Counted from the first letter of the stretch, positions 1 to 5,684 are shown. The stretch is 6,306 bases of DNA from an uncultured Solirubrobacteraceae bacterium (GCA_955652345.1 CATPBV010000080.1:1-6306), one strand, 5' to 3'. Notes: generated by a model from the letters alone, not told the origin. A program made the numbers and translations.

Positions 1-219
1 GACGGTGGCGCTCTGATCGTCTACGAGGCGATCATCGACGACGACCGCCGCAGCAACGCGTTCGGACTCCTGATGAGCCTCAACATGCTGATCGAAACCC
101 CGGCCGGTTTCGATTACACGGCCGCCGATTGTCAGCGCTGGATGCGCGATGTGGGCTTCGGCGAGACCCACGTCCAGCCGCTCGTGGGGCCGGATTCCAT
201 GGTTGTTGCCATCAAGTGA
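1..219 (+). CDS. SAM-dependent O-methyltransferase, C-terminal part (5' end outside window)
   Basis: Frame 1 is open from the window edge to TGA at 217-219 and encodes the last 72 residues. It reads like the end of the Methyltransf_2 (plant/bacterial small-molecule O-methyltransferase) fold: a strand ending VYEAIIDDD, then the conserved SLNMLIETPAGF stretch (about residues 28-39), then the helix CQRWMRDVGFGE and a final strand DSMVVAIK. In this family the Glu/Asp-rich strand and the M-L-x-x-TP-G segment lie in the catalytic half that binds SAM and the hydroxyl substrate. The catalytic His and the SAM-binding glycine motif would be upstream, so substrate is unknown. The gene ends convergently with the minus-strand orphan regulator domain, whose open frame overlaps its last 88 bases. 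Family assignment is fairly sure, the specific reaction is not. Confidence 0.8.
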   Translation, partial: DGGALIVYEAIIDDDRRSNAFGLLMSLNMLIETPAGFDYTAADCQRWMRDVGFGETHVQPLVGPDSMVVAIK

Positions 220-461
220 CGCGAACCTTGACCGCAAACCGCTCGTCGACGTCCCGTCTGGTCGCTGGCGGCGCCGATCCGGTAGCGGTGCTCGGGTCGG
301 CCGGTGGCGCCGTAGTGCAGGCGGAGCTCGATCTTGCCCTGGCGGGCCAGCTCGGCTAGGTAGCGCTGGGCGGTGGAGCCGCTGATTCCAACCTGCTCGG
401 CGATCTCGCTCGCCGAGATGTCGCCCGGAGCGGCCTGCAGGAGCTCGCGAATCCGAGTCAT
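132..461 (-). CDS. Orphan winged-helix domain, receiver-less remnant of a CitB/DcuR-family response regulator
   Basis: From ATG at 461 this frame encodes 109 aa. Residues 1-63 match the DNA-binding output domain of actinobacterial CitB-type response regulators: IRELLQAAPGDISASEIAEQ, a helix-turn-helix VGISGSTAQRYLAELARQG, then the hallmark wing ending ELRLHYGATGRPEHRYR. In the family this domain follows a receiver domain and a short LPKGL-like linker. Here a linker-like RRLPPG sits just upstream in the same frame, but the cupin stop codon at 554 leaves no room for a receiver. No Shine-Dalgarno sequence precedes the ATG. Residues 64-109 look like readthrough antisense to the methyltransferase gene (132-219). 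I read this as a truncated gene, perhaps still making a small DNA-binding protein. It follows the cupin gene by 92 bases on the same strand. The domain is recognised with confidence; whether it is functional is open. Confidence 0.55.
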   Translation of the reverse strand: MTRIRELLQAAPGDISASEIAEQVGISGSTAQRYLAELARQGKIELRLHYGATGRPEHRYRIGAASDQTGRRRAVCGQGSRHLMATTMESGPTSGWTWVSPKPTSRIQR

Positions 462-553
462 CGTCGGGCCCGACTGGTCGCTGGCTGAATCACCCGGCGG
501 AAGGCGTCTCGACGGACTAGATCCGCACGGCGTGACCCTGGCTCGGATGGAGC

Positions 554-958
554 TCAGGAGCTCGCGGCGCTGTATTCCTCGTCGGTGACGTGCTCGCCCC
601 ACGTGACGAGACTGCCCGAGTCGTCGGCCTCCTGCATGGCGATGTGGGTCATGAAGCGGTCGGGGGCGGCGCCGTGCCAGTGATCCTCGCCCGGCTCGAA
701 GAACACGCGGTCGCCGGAGCGGATGATCTCGACGGAGCCGCCGCGGCGCTGGCAGAGCCCGATGCCCTCGGTGACGAAGATGGTCTGGCCGTAGGGGTGG
801 GTGTGCCACGCGGTCCGGGCGCCGGGTGTGAAGTGGACGCTGGCGGCCCCCAGGCGGGATGGCGCGAACGGTGTGGCGATGGTGTCGATGTAGACGGCGC
901 CGGTGAACCAGTCGGTCGGCCCGGGCGTGGTCTGGAGGGAGTTCCTGGTGATCTGCAT
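554..958 (-). CDS. Small cupin protein, hydroxynitrile-lyase-like (GtHNL/AtHNL type) metal-binding cupin
   Basis: A complete 134-aa single-domain cupin, the usual length for this group. Cupin motif 1 is at about residues 46-65 with H52, H54 and Q58 (WHTHPYGQ). Motif 2 is at about 84-97 (FFEPGEDHWHGAAP) with H93 as the fourth ligand. This two-His/Gln/His set is the one described for the Mn-dependent bacterial cupin (R)-hydroxynitrile lyases, and the DWFTG opening and the MTHIAMQE and WGEHVTDEEY segments also fit. Many relatives have no known substrate, so the native reaction is uncertain: C-C lyase, isomerase or oxygenase are all possible. The ATG at 958 is supported by AAGGAG at 970-965, six bases away. 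The gene lies 72 bases downstream of the EamA transporter, probably in one transcript, with a 9-bp hairpin between them. Confidence 0.88.
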   Translation of the reverse strand: MQITRNSLQTTPGPTDWFTGAVYIDTIATPFAPSRLGAASVHFTPGARTAWHTHPYGQTIFVTEGIGLCQRRGGSVEIIRSGDRVFFEPGEDHWHGAAPDRFMTHIAMQEADDSGSLVTWGEHVTDEEYSAASS

Positions 959-964
959 GTTCTT

Positions 965-970
965 CTCCTT
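965..970 (-). promoter_or_regulatory. Shine-Dalgarno of the cupin gene
   Basis: AAGGAG on the minus strand, six bases before the ATG at 958. It is one of only two clear, near-perfect ribosome binding sites in the window and fixes the cupin start. Confidence 0.8.
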
Positions 971-979
971 GGTTGTCGA

Positions 980-1011
980 GCGGAGGCGGAGTCGTCGGTC
1001 TGCGCCTCCGC
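980..1011 (-). repeat. 9-bp inverted repeat (hairpin) between transporter and cupin
   Basis: GCGGAGGCG (980-988) and CGCCTCCGC (1003-1011) are perfect complements around a 14-base loop; two further pairs form inside after one mismatch. It sits after the transporter stop (1031) and just before the cupin ribosome binding site. No T-run follows on the minus strand, so it is not a classical intrinsic terminator. It could stabilise or partly attenuate the transcript. Function is inferred only. Confidence 0.5.
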
Positions 1012-1030
1012 GGGGTGAGGGTGGCAGGCG

Positions 1031-2047
1031 TCAGATCACGTCCGAAGTCGGATCCGTCAATCCGTCCCCGGTTAGCGGTTGCGTTGCTCCGCCCTGGTCG
1101 ACGGTTGATCGCTCCGCGCGTGGGTGGTTGACGATCGCGACGCCGAGGATCACGATCGCGACGCCGACGGTCGCGCCGAAGCCCGGGAGTGCCCCACGAA
1201 CCGCCTCGACCAGGACGGCGACGGCTGGGACGAGGAACGTCCATGCGTAGACACGCGTGGACGGCCAACGGCTGAGCGCGGCGTTGAATCCGAGGTAGAC
1301 CAGCACTTGCCCGCCGATGATCAGGTAGGCGAGTTGTGCGACCAGCGATGGGCGACTCCAGGCGGTGGAGCCACCTGCCAGCAGGACCAATGGGATCAGC
1401 GGGATGCCGCCCGCGAGGAACTGCGCTGCGGTGATGCCGGGAATGTCGAGGTCGGGCTCGCGCTGCGACAGGACCCGCATCGCGAGTCCCCCGCCGGCCC
1501 AGCCCACCGCACCGAGCAGGGCGAGCCCGAGCCCGAGCGCCAGTCGAGAGCCGTGCGCGATGTTGCCGGGATCCGAGAACACGATCAGCAGCACGCCGCC
1601 GAAGCCGGTCGCCAGTCCCGCGGCACGAAGCCGCGTGATTGGCTCGGCGAGCGCGAACCGAGCGATCAGCGCGACGAAGAAGGGCGCCGAGTTCGCCAGC
1701 ACCGCCGCGACGGCCCCACCGGCTCGTTCGGTCCCGACACTGATGCCGACCTGCGTCAGTGTCGTATTGCCAAACCCGATCGCGAACGCCCAGATCCACA
1801 ACCGTCGCGTTCGCGGGAGGCGGCTTCCCATCAGCGGCAACATGGCGGTCAGTGCCATTCCGCCAACGAGCGCGCGCAGCGTCGCGATCATGATCGGTGA
1901 CGTGTGATGCAGGGCTGCGTCGGTCACCGGATACACGACGCCAGCAGCCGTCATCGACACCACCAGGATCAGCGAGACCGGCAGGCCGCGTTGCGGGACG
2001 CGCTCAGGTTGATCGTCCACCACGCAACGGATACCACTTGGGATCAC
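1031..2047 (-). CDS. EamA/DMT-superfamily inner-membrane transporter
   Basis: A 338-aa protein with the two tandem five-helix EamA units of drug/metabolite transporters. The first unit spans about residues 22-157 (first helix from SLILVVSMTAAGVVYP, ending with AEPITRLRAAGLATGFGGVL) and the second about 170-307 (ending with EAVRGALPGF and the last helix VGVAIVILGVAIV). That gives about ten membrane helices, plus a hydrophilic C-terminal tail from 308. The family exports amino acids, metabolites or drugs; the substrate cannot be read here. The start is unsure: GTG at 2047 gives the longest form, but GTG codons at 2023 and 2020 would remove a 20-residue hydrophilic leader that helix 1 does not need, and none has a good ribosome binding site. 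It is first in a minus-strand run with the cupin and CitB-like remnant, and divergent from the secreted protein gene at 2181. Confidence 0.9.
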   Translation of the reverse strand: MIPSGIRCVVDDQPERVPQRGLPVSLILVVSMTAAGVVYPVTDAALHHTSPIMIATLRALVGGMALTAMLPLMGSRLPRTRRLWIWAFAIGFGNTTLTQVGISVGTERAGGAVAAVLANSAPFFVALIARFALAEPITRLRAAGLATGFGGVLLIVFSDPGNIAHGSRLALGLGLALLGAVGWAGGGLAMRVLSQREPDLDIPGITAAQFLAGGIPLIPLVLLAGGSTAWSRPSLVAQLAYLIIGGQVLVYLGFNAALSRWPSTRVYAWTFLVPAVAVLVEAVRGALPGFGATVGVAIVILGVAIVNHPRAERSTVDQGGATQPLTGDGLTDPTSDVI

Positions 2048-2073
2048 GGACCGTTCGCTCGGCTTGGTGGGTG

Positions 2074-2110
2074 CCGGAGTCGAGGAGATTCGACCAGACC
2101 GCGACTCCGG
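2074..2110. repeat. 9-bp inverted repeat in the divergent intergenic region
   Basis: CCGGAGTCG (2074-2082) and CGACTCCGG (2102-2110) are exact reverse complements separated by 19 bases. They lie between the start of the transporter (2047, minus) and the secreted protein gene (2181, plus). Position suits an operator controlling one or both divergent promoters, or a hairpin in the 5' leader of the transporter mRNA. A separate 12-bp palindrome of only G and C (2130-2141) lies next to it and is less telling in such GC-rich DNA. Confidence 0.45.
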
Positions 2111-2180
2111 TTACCGGCGCTCGTGCTTGGCGCCGCGGCGCGCGGCGGCAGCGTCGGGTCTGACGATTAACATCACTGTG

Positions 2181-2681
2181 ATGCGTGCCTTGCTGCTCTA
2201 CGTCTTCGGAGTCCTCGCACTGCCGGGGGCAGCCACCGGCGCCAGCTCAGCCCCCACGGGTATGTGCCCGACGCGCGTGGATCGTGCTCACGTGGTTCGC
2301 GCCAAGGGCCGCGGAAGCCTCGTTCACAGGCGCGCCGGCCATCGTGTGGAGCTCGTGTTGCTTCACGTCAGTCGATCTGACTTTCGCCTCGCTATCGCAG
2401 GGCGCGGTTCGTGCCGAGTAGATCTCCTGCGCTTCGAGCAGCGCTGGAAGAGCGCGCCGTACGAGCTGCATGCCCGTCTACGGAGCCCGGCCGTAAGCTG
2501 GGAGATCCGCGTCGGCTTCGTGCACTATGACGCGGCTCGACACCTTCTCCGCGTCCGCGGGCGCCTCGAGGACCACGAGGTCGCCAGCCACCCAGCGCAC
2601 CACCCCATCCCCAGCCAAATAGACAACTCCACAGAGGTCGTCTACGCGAGCACGTTCGTCCCGTTCGACTCGAGCTTCTGA
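2181..2681 (+). CDS. Secreted protein of unknown function
   Basis: 166 aa from ATG at 2181. Residues 1-20 form a signal peptide: short basic start (MR), hydrophobic core LLLYVFGVLALPGAA, and small residues for signal peptidase I around 18-24 (ATGASSA). There is no lipobox cysteine. The mature part is rich in Arg and His with alternating hydrophobic residues (VELVLLHVSRSDFRLAIAG, WEIRVGFVHYD, LLRVRGRL), suggesting a beta-sheet domain. Two cysteines, C29 and C78, could form a disulfide. I do not recognise the family. GTG at 2178 is an alternative start; an in-frame extension back to 2064 looks non-coding because it would bury the signal peptide. There is no Shine-Dalgarno, but TAACAT at 2168-2173 lies seven bases before the ATG, so a leaderless transcript is possible. 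The -35 region is poor. Codon third positions favour G/C over most of its length, as in a real gene. Confidence 0.6.
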   Translation: MRALLLYVFGVLALPGAATGASSAPTGMCPTRVDRAHVVRAKGRGSLVHRRAGHRVELVLLHVSRSDFRLAIAGRGSCRVDLLRFEQRWKSAPYELHARLRSPAVSWEIRVGFVHYDAARHLLRVRGRLEDHEVASHPAHHPIPSQIDNSTEVVYASTFVPFDSSF

Positions 2682-2707
2682 GCGACGACACGATGGCGGG
2701 GGTAGTG

Positions 2708-2733
2708 CCGGCGGTCTGGATCCTAACCGCCGG
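2708..2733 (+). terminator. Terminator-like hairpin after the secreted protein gene
   Basis: CCGGCGGT (2708-2715) and ACCGCCGG (2726-2733) form a perfect 8-bp GC-rich stem with a 10-base loop, 26 bases after the stop at 2681. The following bases are moderately T-rich (TTGACGTTCC, then GGTTTT) but not a clean T-run, so termination is likely but not certain. The stem ends exactly where the -35 of the next gene begins, so it also separates the two transcription units. Confidence 0.5.
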
Positions 2734-2769
2734 TTGACGTTCCTCGGTTTTCTGACTAAGGTCAGAGAA
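2734..2769 (+). promoter_or_regulatory. Sigma70-type promoter of the MarR-GNAT gene, apparently leaderless
   Basis: TTGACG (2734-2739) matches five of six bases of the -35 consensus. After a 17-base spacer comes TAAGGT (2757-2762), an actinobacterial-style TANNNT -10. Six bases separate the -10 from the ATG at 2769, so the expected transcription start falls on or next to the A of the start codon. No Shine-Dalgarno precedes the ATG, which agrees with leaderless translation. Confidence 0.6.
2748..2769. promoter_or_regulatory. Palindromic operator over the -10 of the MarR-GNAT gene
   Basis: TCTGAC (2751-2756) and GTCAGA (2761-2766) are a perfect inverted repeat around TAAG. Extending outward, eight of nine base pairs match over 2748-2769. 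The palindrome is centred on the -10 box and touches the start codon. A MarR-type dimer bound here would block RNA polymerase, so autorepression by the protein encoded just downstream is the natural reading. MarR binding itself is inference. Confidence 0.6.
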
Positions 2770-3653
2770 TGTCCGATGCGATCGTCGATCAGGTCCGCCG
2801 CTTCAACCGCATCGTTACCGAGCGCGTCGGGGCGCTGAACGATCATTTCCTCGGGCGCGAGCGGCCACTCGGCGAGGCCCGGCTGCTGTGGGAGATCGGG
2901 CTCGACGGTTGCGAGCTGCGCGTGCTGCGGGCGCGCCTCGGGCTCGACTCGGGGTATCTGAGCCGGCTCCTGCGCTCACTGGAGGCGGCGCGGCTGGTGA
3001 AGGTCGCGCCGGTTGACGGCGACCAGCGGGTTCGGGTTGCGCGCCTCACGGCTGCTGGCCGCCGCGAACGCGCTGCCCTCGACGAGCGCTCTGACGAGCT
3101 CGCGCAATCGCTGCTTGCACCTCTGAGTTCGAATCAGCGCGAGCGGCTGGTCGCGGCGATGCATGACGTCGAGCGCCTGCTGAGCGCCGCGAGCGTGCAG
3201 ATCACGGCCGTCGATCCCGAGCATCCCGATGCGCAGTACTGCCTCGCGGAGTATGTCGCCGAGCTCAACTGCCGCTCGGAACGCGGCTTCGATCCCTCGG
3301 TCGGCGCCACGGCTCTCCCGCACGAGGTCCGGCCGCCTGCCGGGGAGTTCTTCGTCGCCTACCTGCATGGCGAGGCAGTCGGCTGCGGCGCCGTGAAGCA
3401 CCGCGCCGACGCGCCGGCCGAGATCAAGCGCATGTGGATCGCTCCGAGGGCCCGCGGACTTGGACTCGGCCGCCGCCTCATGGAAAGGCTCGAGGGTTGC
3501 GCGCTGGCCGGCGGAGCTCGGGTTGCGCACCTCGAGACGAGCGCAGTACTCGTCGAGGCGATCGCCCTGTACCGGTCAACCGGTTGGGTCGAGGTGCCTG
3601 CGTTCAACGACGAGCCGTTCGCCGACCACTGGTTCGAGAAGGCGCTGACCTGA
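2769..3653 (+). CDS. MarR-family regulator fused to a GNAT acetyltransferase
   Basis: 294 aa, close to the roughly 300-aa length of this known fusion family. The N-terminal half (about 1-140) is a MarR winged helix: LRVLRARLGLDSGYLSRLLR (recognition helix about 61-72), wing PVDGDQRVRVARLT (81-94), then long dimerisation helices. The C-terminal half (about 143-292) is a GNAT fold: strands FFVAYLHGEAVGCGAVK and IKRMWIAP, then the acetyl-CoA pyrophosphate loop R229-x-x-G232-x-G234 (RGLGLG), and the ending ALYRSTGWVEVPAFNDEPFA. It should bind DNA as a dimer and acetylate an unknown small molecule or protein, perhaps linking ligand sensing to its modification. The ATG is set by the promoter and palindrome directly before it. 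It stands alone, with a terminator-like hairpin upstream and a pseudogene downstream. A 6-bp hairpin (3641-3659) holds its stop codon in the loop. Confidence 0.9.
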   Translation: MSDAIVDQVRRFNRIVTERVGALNDHFLGRERPLGEARLLWEIGLDGCELRVLRARLGLDSGYLSRLLRSLEAARLVKVAPVDGDQRVRVARLTAAGRRERAALDERSDELAQSLLAPLSSNQRERLVAAMHDVERLLSAASVQITAVDPEHPDAQYCLAEYVAELNCRSERGFDPSVGATALPHEVRPPAGEFFVAYLHGEAVGCGAVKHRADAPAEIKRMWIAPRARGLGLGRRLMERLEGCALAGGARVAHLETSAVLVEAIALYRSTGWVEVPAFNDEPFADHWFEKALT

Positions 3654-3729
3654 AGCGCCAGTGTGCCGCGACCATAACCCCGCAGCCGCTACGCAGGACC
3701 GAGAGCCGTGGTGCGGGAGCATCCTCGTG

Positions 3730-4133
3730 ATGAGAGTGGGGCTCCATGCGATCGGGGTAGGAACAGGTGCGCGCCGCGAGGTGATCGACGCGGTGGCGGT
3801 AGCCGCCGAGGCGTGTGGGTTCGCGACGCTGTGATGCCGCGCTGCGGCGCGTGGCCGAGCTCGGAGATGGCTGGTATGGCTTCAATCTCGCGGGACTCGA
3901 CGCCGTAGGCGAGCGGCTGGCGGTGCTCGAGGCGCTGTGCCGCGAAGCTGGGCGACATGGGCGAGTTGGAGCTGGCTGTCGCGTTGAAGGCAGGTCAACC
4001 CGAAGATCTAAGTGCCTTGAATCAGATGGGCGTTAGCGAACTCGTGCTCGTGGAAACGCCACCCGAGGATCCGCGTGACGTCGCGGACCGGGTCACCGCG
4101 CTCGCTTCACGATGGAGCGTCGTGACCGGATGA
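3730..4133 (+). pseudogene. Decayed LLM-class (luciferase-like, probably F420-dependent) oxidoreductase
   Basis: Three pieces of one protein family lie in order in three frames. Piece 1 (3730-3831) begins MRVGLHAIGVGTG and runs to AACGFATL-like residues (EACGFATL), the N-terminal strand and helix of LLM monooxygenases. It ends at TGA (3832) where the family usually has Trp. Piece 2 (about 3833-3955) reads DAALRRVAELGDGWYGFNLA and then ERLAVLEALCREAGR, typical of the C-terminal third. Piece 3 (3957-4133) reads GELELAVALKAGQPEDLSAL and MGVSELVLVETPPEDPRDVA, then the natural stop. Family members are about 280 aa; here roughly the middle 150 residues are missing at about 3832, and a one-base insertion (or two-base loss) near 3950-3957 shifts the end. 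The enzyme would use reduced F420 or flavin on an unknown substrate. It cannot be active as it stands. Piece 3 alone could make a 58-aa peptide but has no reason to be functional. Confidence 0.75.
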
Positions 4134-4173
4134 ACGAGACAACGTGTCGGCGCTCCAGGCGCGAAGGAGCACG

Positions 4174-4560
4174 TCAATCCGGGTCGATTCGCTGCCCGAA
4201 TGCGATGTCGTGGCCGTCGGGATCCTGAACGCCGAACTCGCGGAAACCGTGGGGAGCGTTATAGATGGTGTAGTCGATCCCGGCGCCGCGCTCCTGAACC
4301 TCAGCGTAGATCGCATCGACGTCGTCGACGCGGATGTAGGCGTTCCACATCTTGTCGACGATGCGCCAGTGGGGAACGAGGCGCTCTGAGTCCTCGGCGA
4401 GGGCCAGCAGGATCGTCGCGTCGTCACGGTCCGCCGTCGCGAAGTCGGGTGGATCACCGTACACACGGCAGTCGAAGCCGAGGCGCTCCGTGTAGTAGGC
4501 GACAGAGCGCTCCAGATCCGCCACGAGCAGCACAGGGGAGATACCCGTCAGTACCGCCAC
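4174..4560 (-). CDS. VOC-superfamily (glyoxalase/bleomycin-resistance/dioxygenase fold) protein
   Basis: 128 aa with the two beta-alpha-beta-beta-beta modules of the VOC fold. Module 1 (about 5-55) is ISPVLLVADLERSVAYYTER then LGFDCRV. Module 2 (about 70-123) is AYIRVDDVDAIYAEVQERG and ends with the signature REFGVQDPDGHDIAFGQ. E108 sits at the usual C-terminal metal-ligand place, but the first strands carry no His where metal-dependent members have it, so it may be a binding protein rather than a metal enzyme. Substrate is unknown. GTG at 4560 was chosen because AAGGA lies seven bases upstream and homology starts right after it; the same frame is open further upstream but that part is unlike the family. 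It converges with the LLM pseudogene (40 bases apart) and follows the small protein gene ending at 4601 by 40 bases. Confidence 0.85.
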   Translation of the reverse strand: MAVLTGISPVLLVADLERSVAYYTERLGFDCRVYGDPPDFATADRDDATILLALAEDSERLVPHWRIVDKMWNAYIRVDDVDAIYAEVQERGAGIDYTIYNAPHGFREFGVQDPDGHDIAFGQRIDPD

Positions 4561-4565
4561 GCGAG

Positions 4566-4592
4566 GATCCTTAACTCGGCGGTGTGATCCTT
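4566..4592. repeat. Direct repeat GATCCTT upstream of the VOC gene
   Basis: GATCCTT occurs at 4566-4572 and 4586-4592, exactly 20 bases apart, about two helical turns. On the minus strand the copies read AAGGATC; the proximal one contains the VOC ribosome binding site. It may be an activator-type tandem site or chance; the copies are only seven bases. Confidence 0.3.
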
Positions 4593-4600
4593 GAATGAGA

Positions 4601-4894
4601 TCACTGGAGGTTTTCGGCGATCTCATTGGCACGAGACCATTGCTCCGGCGGGACCACGAGGTAAATCTCCCGGCGACCGAAACGGTCGGGCGGGTGATCT
4701 GCAACACAACTCGCGTCAATACCCATACCGCGAAGGTGGTCGCGCCACGCAACCGCCGTCTCTTGGTCCTCGAGCACGCTGACGGTCTCCCAGTGCTCAA
4801 CTCGTGGGTCGCCGATTGACACCGCCGGTTCCTTGGCAACACGACCCTTCAGGAAACGTGGAATCGCCACCCGGCTAGCGTACGCCCGTTCCAC
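4601..4894 (-). CDS. Small protein of unknown function, possibly DUF2007-like
   Basis: 97 aa from GTG at 4894, or 73 aa from GTG at 4822. The shorter form has a good Shine-Dalgarno (AAGGA seven bases before) and begins right before the conserved-looking part; the longer form has none but adds a basic N-terminus. The core reads WETVSVLEDQETAVAWRDHL, RGMGIDASCVAD, REIYLVVPPEQWSRANEIAE. This order (strand, helix, strand, final strand ending in P-x-x, closing helix) resembles DUF2007-type small signal-transducing-like domains, but the likeness is weak and I do not assign a function. It has one cysteine and no signal peptide or membrane helix. It begins 23 bases after the response regulator stop, so it is probably carried on the same transcript. 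Confidence 0.6.
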   Translation of the reverse strand: MERAYASRVAIPRFLKGRVAKEPAVSIGDPRVEHWETVSVLEDQETAVAWRDHLRGMGIDASCVADHPPDRFGRREIYLVVPPEQWSRANEIAENLQ

Positions 4895-4917
4895 GAACCG
4901 AGCCAGCGGGAGCAGCC

Positions 4918-5637
4918 CTATGCCGAGCGGTGCGTGTCGCCGCTCGCTGTGACGGGTGCGCGTCCGCCGTCCGCTCGTAGCCGATAGCCAGTGCCGCGGA
5001 TCGTCTCGATCGCCTGGGCCTCGAAGGGGCGGTCAACCTTCTCGCGCAGGTACCGGACGTAGACGTCGATGACGTTGGAGCGGTTCTCGTAGTCGTAGTC
5101 CCAGGCCTGTTCGAGCAACTGGTAGCGGGTGAGGATGTCCCCGGGGCGGCGCATGAACGCTTCCAGCAGCGCGAACTCTTTCGTGCTCAGGACGATCTCG
5201 GTCTCGTCGCGCCAGACCCGCCGGCTCGCCGGGTCCAGCGTGAGGTCCCCGGCGGTCAGGAGTGTTGGTTTCTCGATCGGACCTCGCCGACTCAGCGCGC
5301 GTATGCGTGCCAGGAGCTCTGCGAACGAGAACGGCTTGATCAGGTAGTCGTCGGCGCCGCCATCGAGGCCGGCGATCCGGTCATCGACGCTGTCTCGTGC
5401 GGTGAGCATCAGAATGGGGGTCCAGATGCCGTCGGCGCGAAGTCGACGGCTGGTCTCAAACCCGTCGATGGTGGGGAGCATGACGTCGAGGACGATGACG
5501 TCGTATTCGGTCGAGCCGGCCATCCAGAGGGCGTCGTCGCCGGTGATAGCGACATCGGCGGCCAGTCCCTCGGCACGCATTCCCCGTCTGATGAGGGCGG
5601 CCATCTTCACTTCGTCCTCGACGATCAGGATTCGCAT
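4918..5637 (-). CDS. OmpR/PhoB-family two-component response regulator
   Basis: 239 aa, a full-length regulator. The receiver (1-118) has the acidic pair E7/D8, phospho-acceptor D51 in VIVLDVMLP, T79 in LTAR and K101 in KPFSFAELLARI, all in canonical places. The winged-helix output domain (about 126-222) has LTLDPASRRVWR, the helix STKEFALLEAFMRRPGDILT, the recognition helix region NVIDVYVRYLREKVD and the C-terminal hairpin IETIRGTGYRLR. It activates or represses promoters as a phosphorylated dimer. It is most like the actinobacterial MprA/TcrA/CutR group, but the target genes cannot be read. Its kinase partner should be the one ending at 6036. Order is kinase first, regulator last, the reverse of most OmpR pairs, with the small exported protein and a 9-bp hairpin between. 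The ATG at 5637 has only a weak, distant GGAAAG upstream. A tail of about 17 residues follows the DNA-binding domain. Confidence 0.95.
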   Translation of the reverse strand: MRILIVEDEVKMAALIRRGMRAEGLAADVAITGDDALWMAGSTEYDVIVLDVMLPTIDGFETSRRLRADGIWTPILMLTARDSVDDRIAGLDGGADDYLIKPFSFAELLARIRALSRRGPIEKPTLLTAGDLTLDPASRRVWRDETEIVLSTKEFALLEAFMRRPGDILTRYQLLEQAWDYDYENRSNVIDVYVRYLREKVDRPFEAQAIETIRGTGYRLRADGGRAPVTASGDTHRSA

Positions 5638-5684
5638 TCAGACAAGCTTTCCATGCGATTGTGAGCGGCAGATGAGAGGCGAGT

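Noticed and set aside
462..1799. Very long minus-strand open frame running through the cupin and transporter genes (the upstream part of the frame that contains the CitB-like domain)
   Set aside because: It is Arg/Pro-rich, low-complexity translation antiphase to two well-supported genes, as expected in GC-rich DNA. Only its last 109 codons carry a recognisable domain.
1124..1900. 258-aa plus-strand open frame opposite the transporter
   Set aside because: Its composition (Arg, Asp, Gln and Glu rich, no domain pattern) mirrors the transporter codons on the other strand; no ribosome binding site.
2130..2141. 12-bp G/C-only palindrome as an operator
   Set aside because: Such palindromes are common by chance in tracts made only of G and C, and it lies in a low-complexity run.
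2976..3530. 184-aa minus-strand open frame opposite the MarR-GNAT gene
   Set aside because: Antisense shadow of a clearly coding fusion gene; no domain resemblance or start signal.
3641..3659. GGCGCT/AGCGCC hairpin around the stop codon of the MarR-GNAT gene as an intrinsic terminator
   Set aside because: Only six pairs and no T-run after it; could form by chance in GC-rich DNA.
4561..4842. N-terminal extension of the VOC protein to 222 aa
   Set aside because: The extra 94 residues are antiphase to the small protein gene at 4601-4894 and unlike the VOC fold; GTG at 4560 with AAGGA fits better.
5625..5654. Nine-codon reading frame overlapping the regulator start as a regulatory leader peptide
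   Set aside because: No ribosome binding site, and no run of regulatory codons; mentioned only as part of the gap finding.
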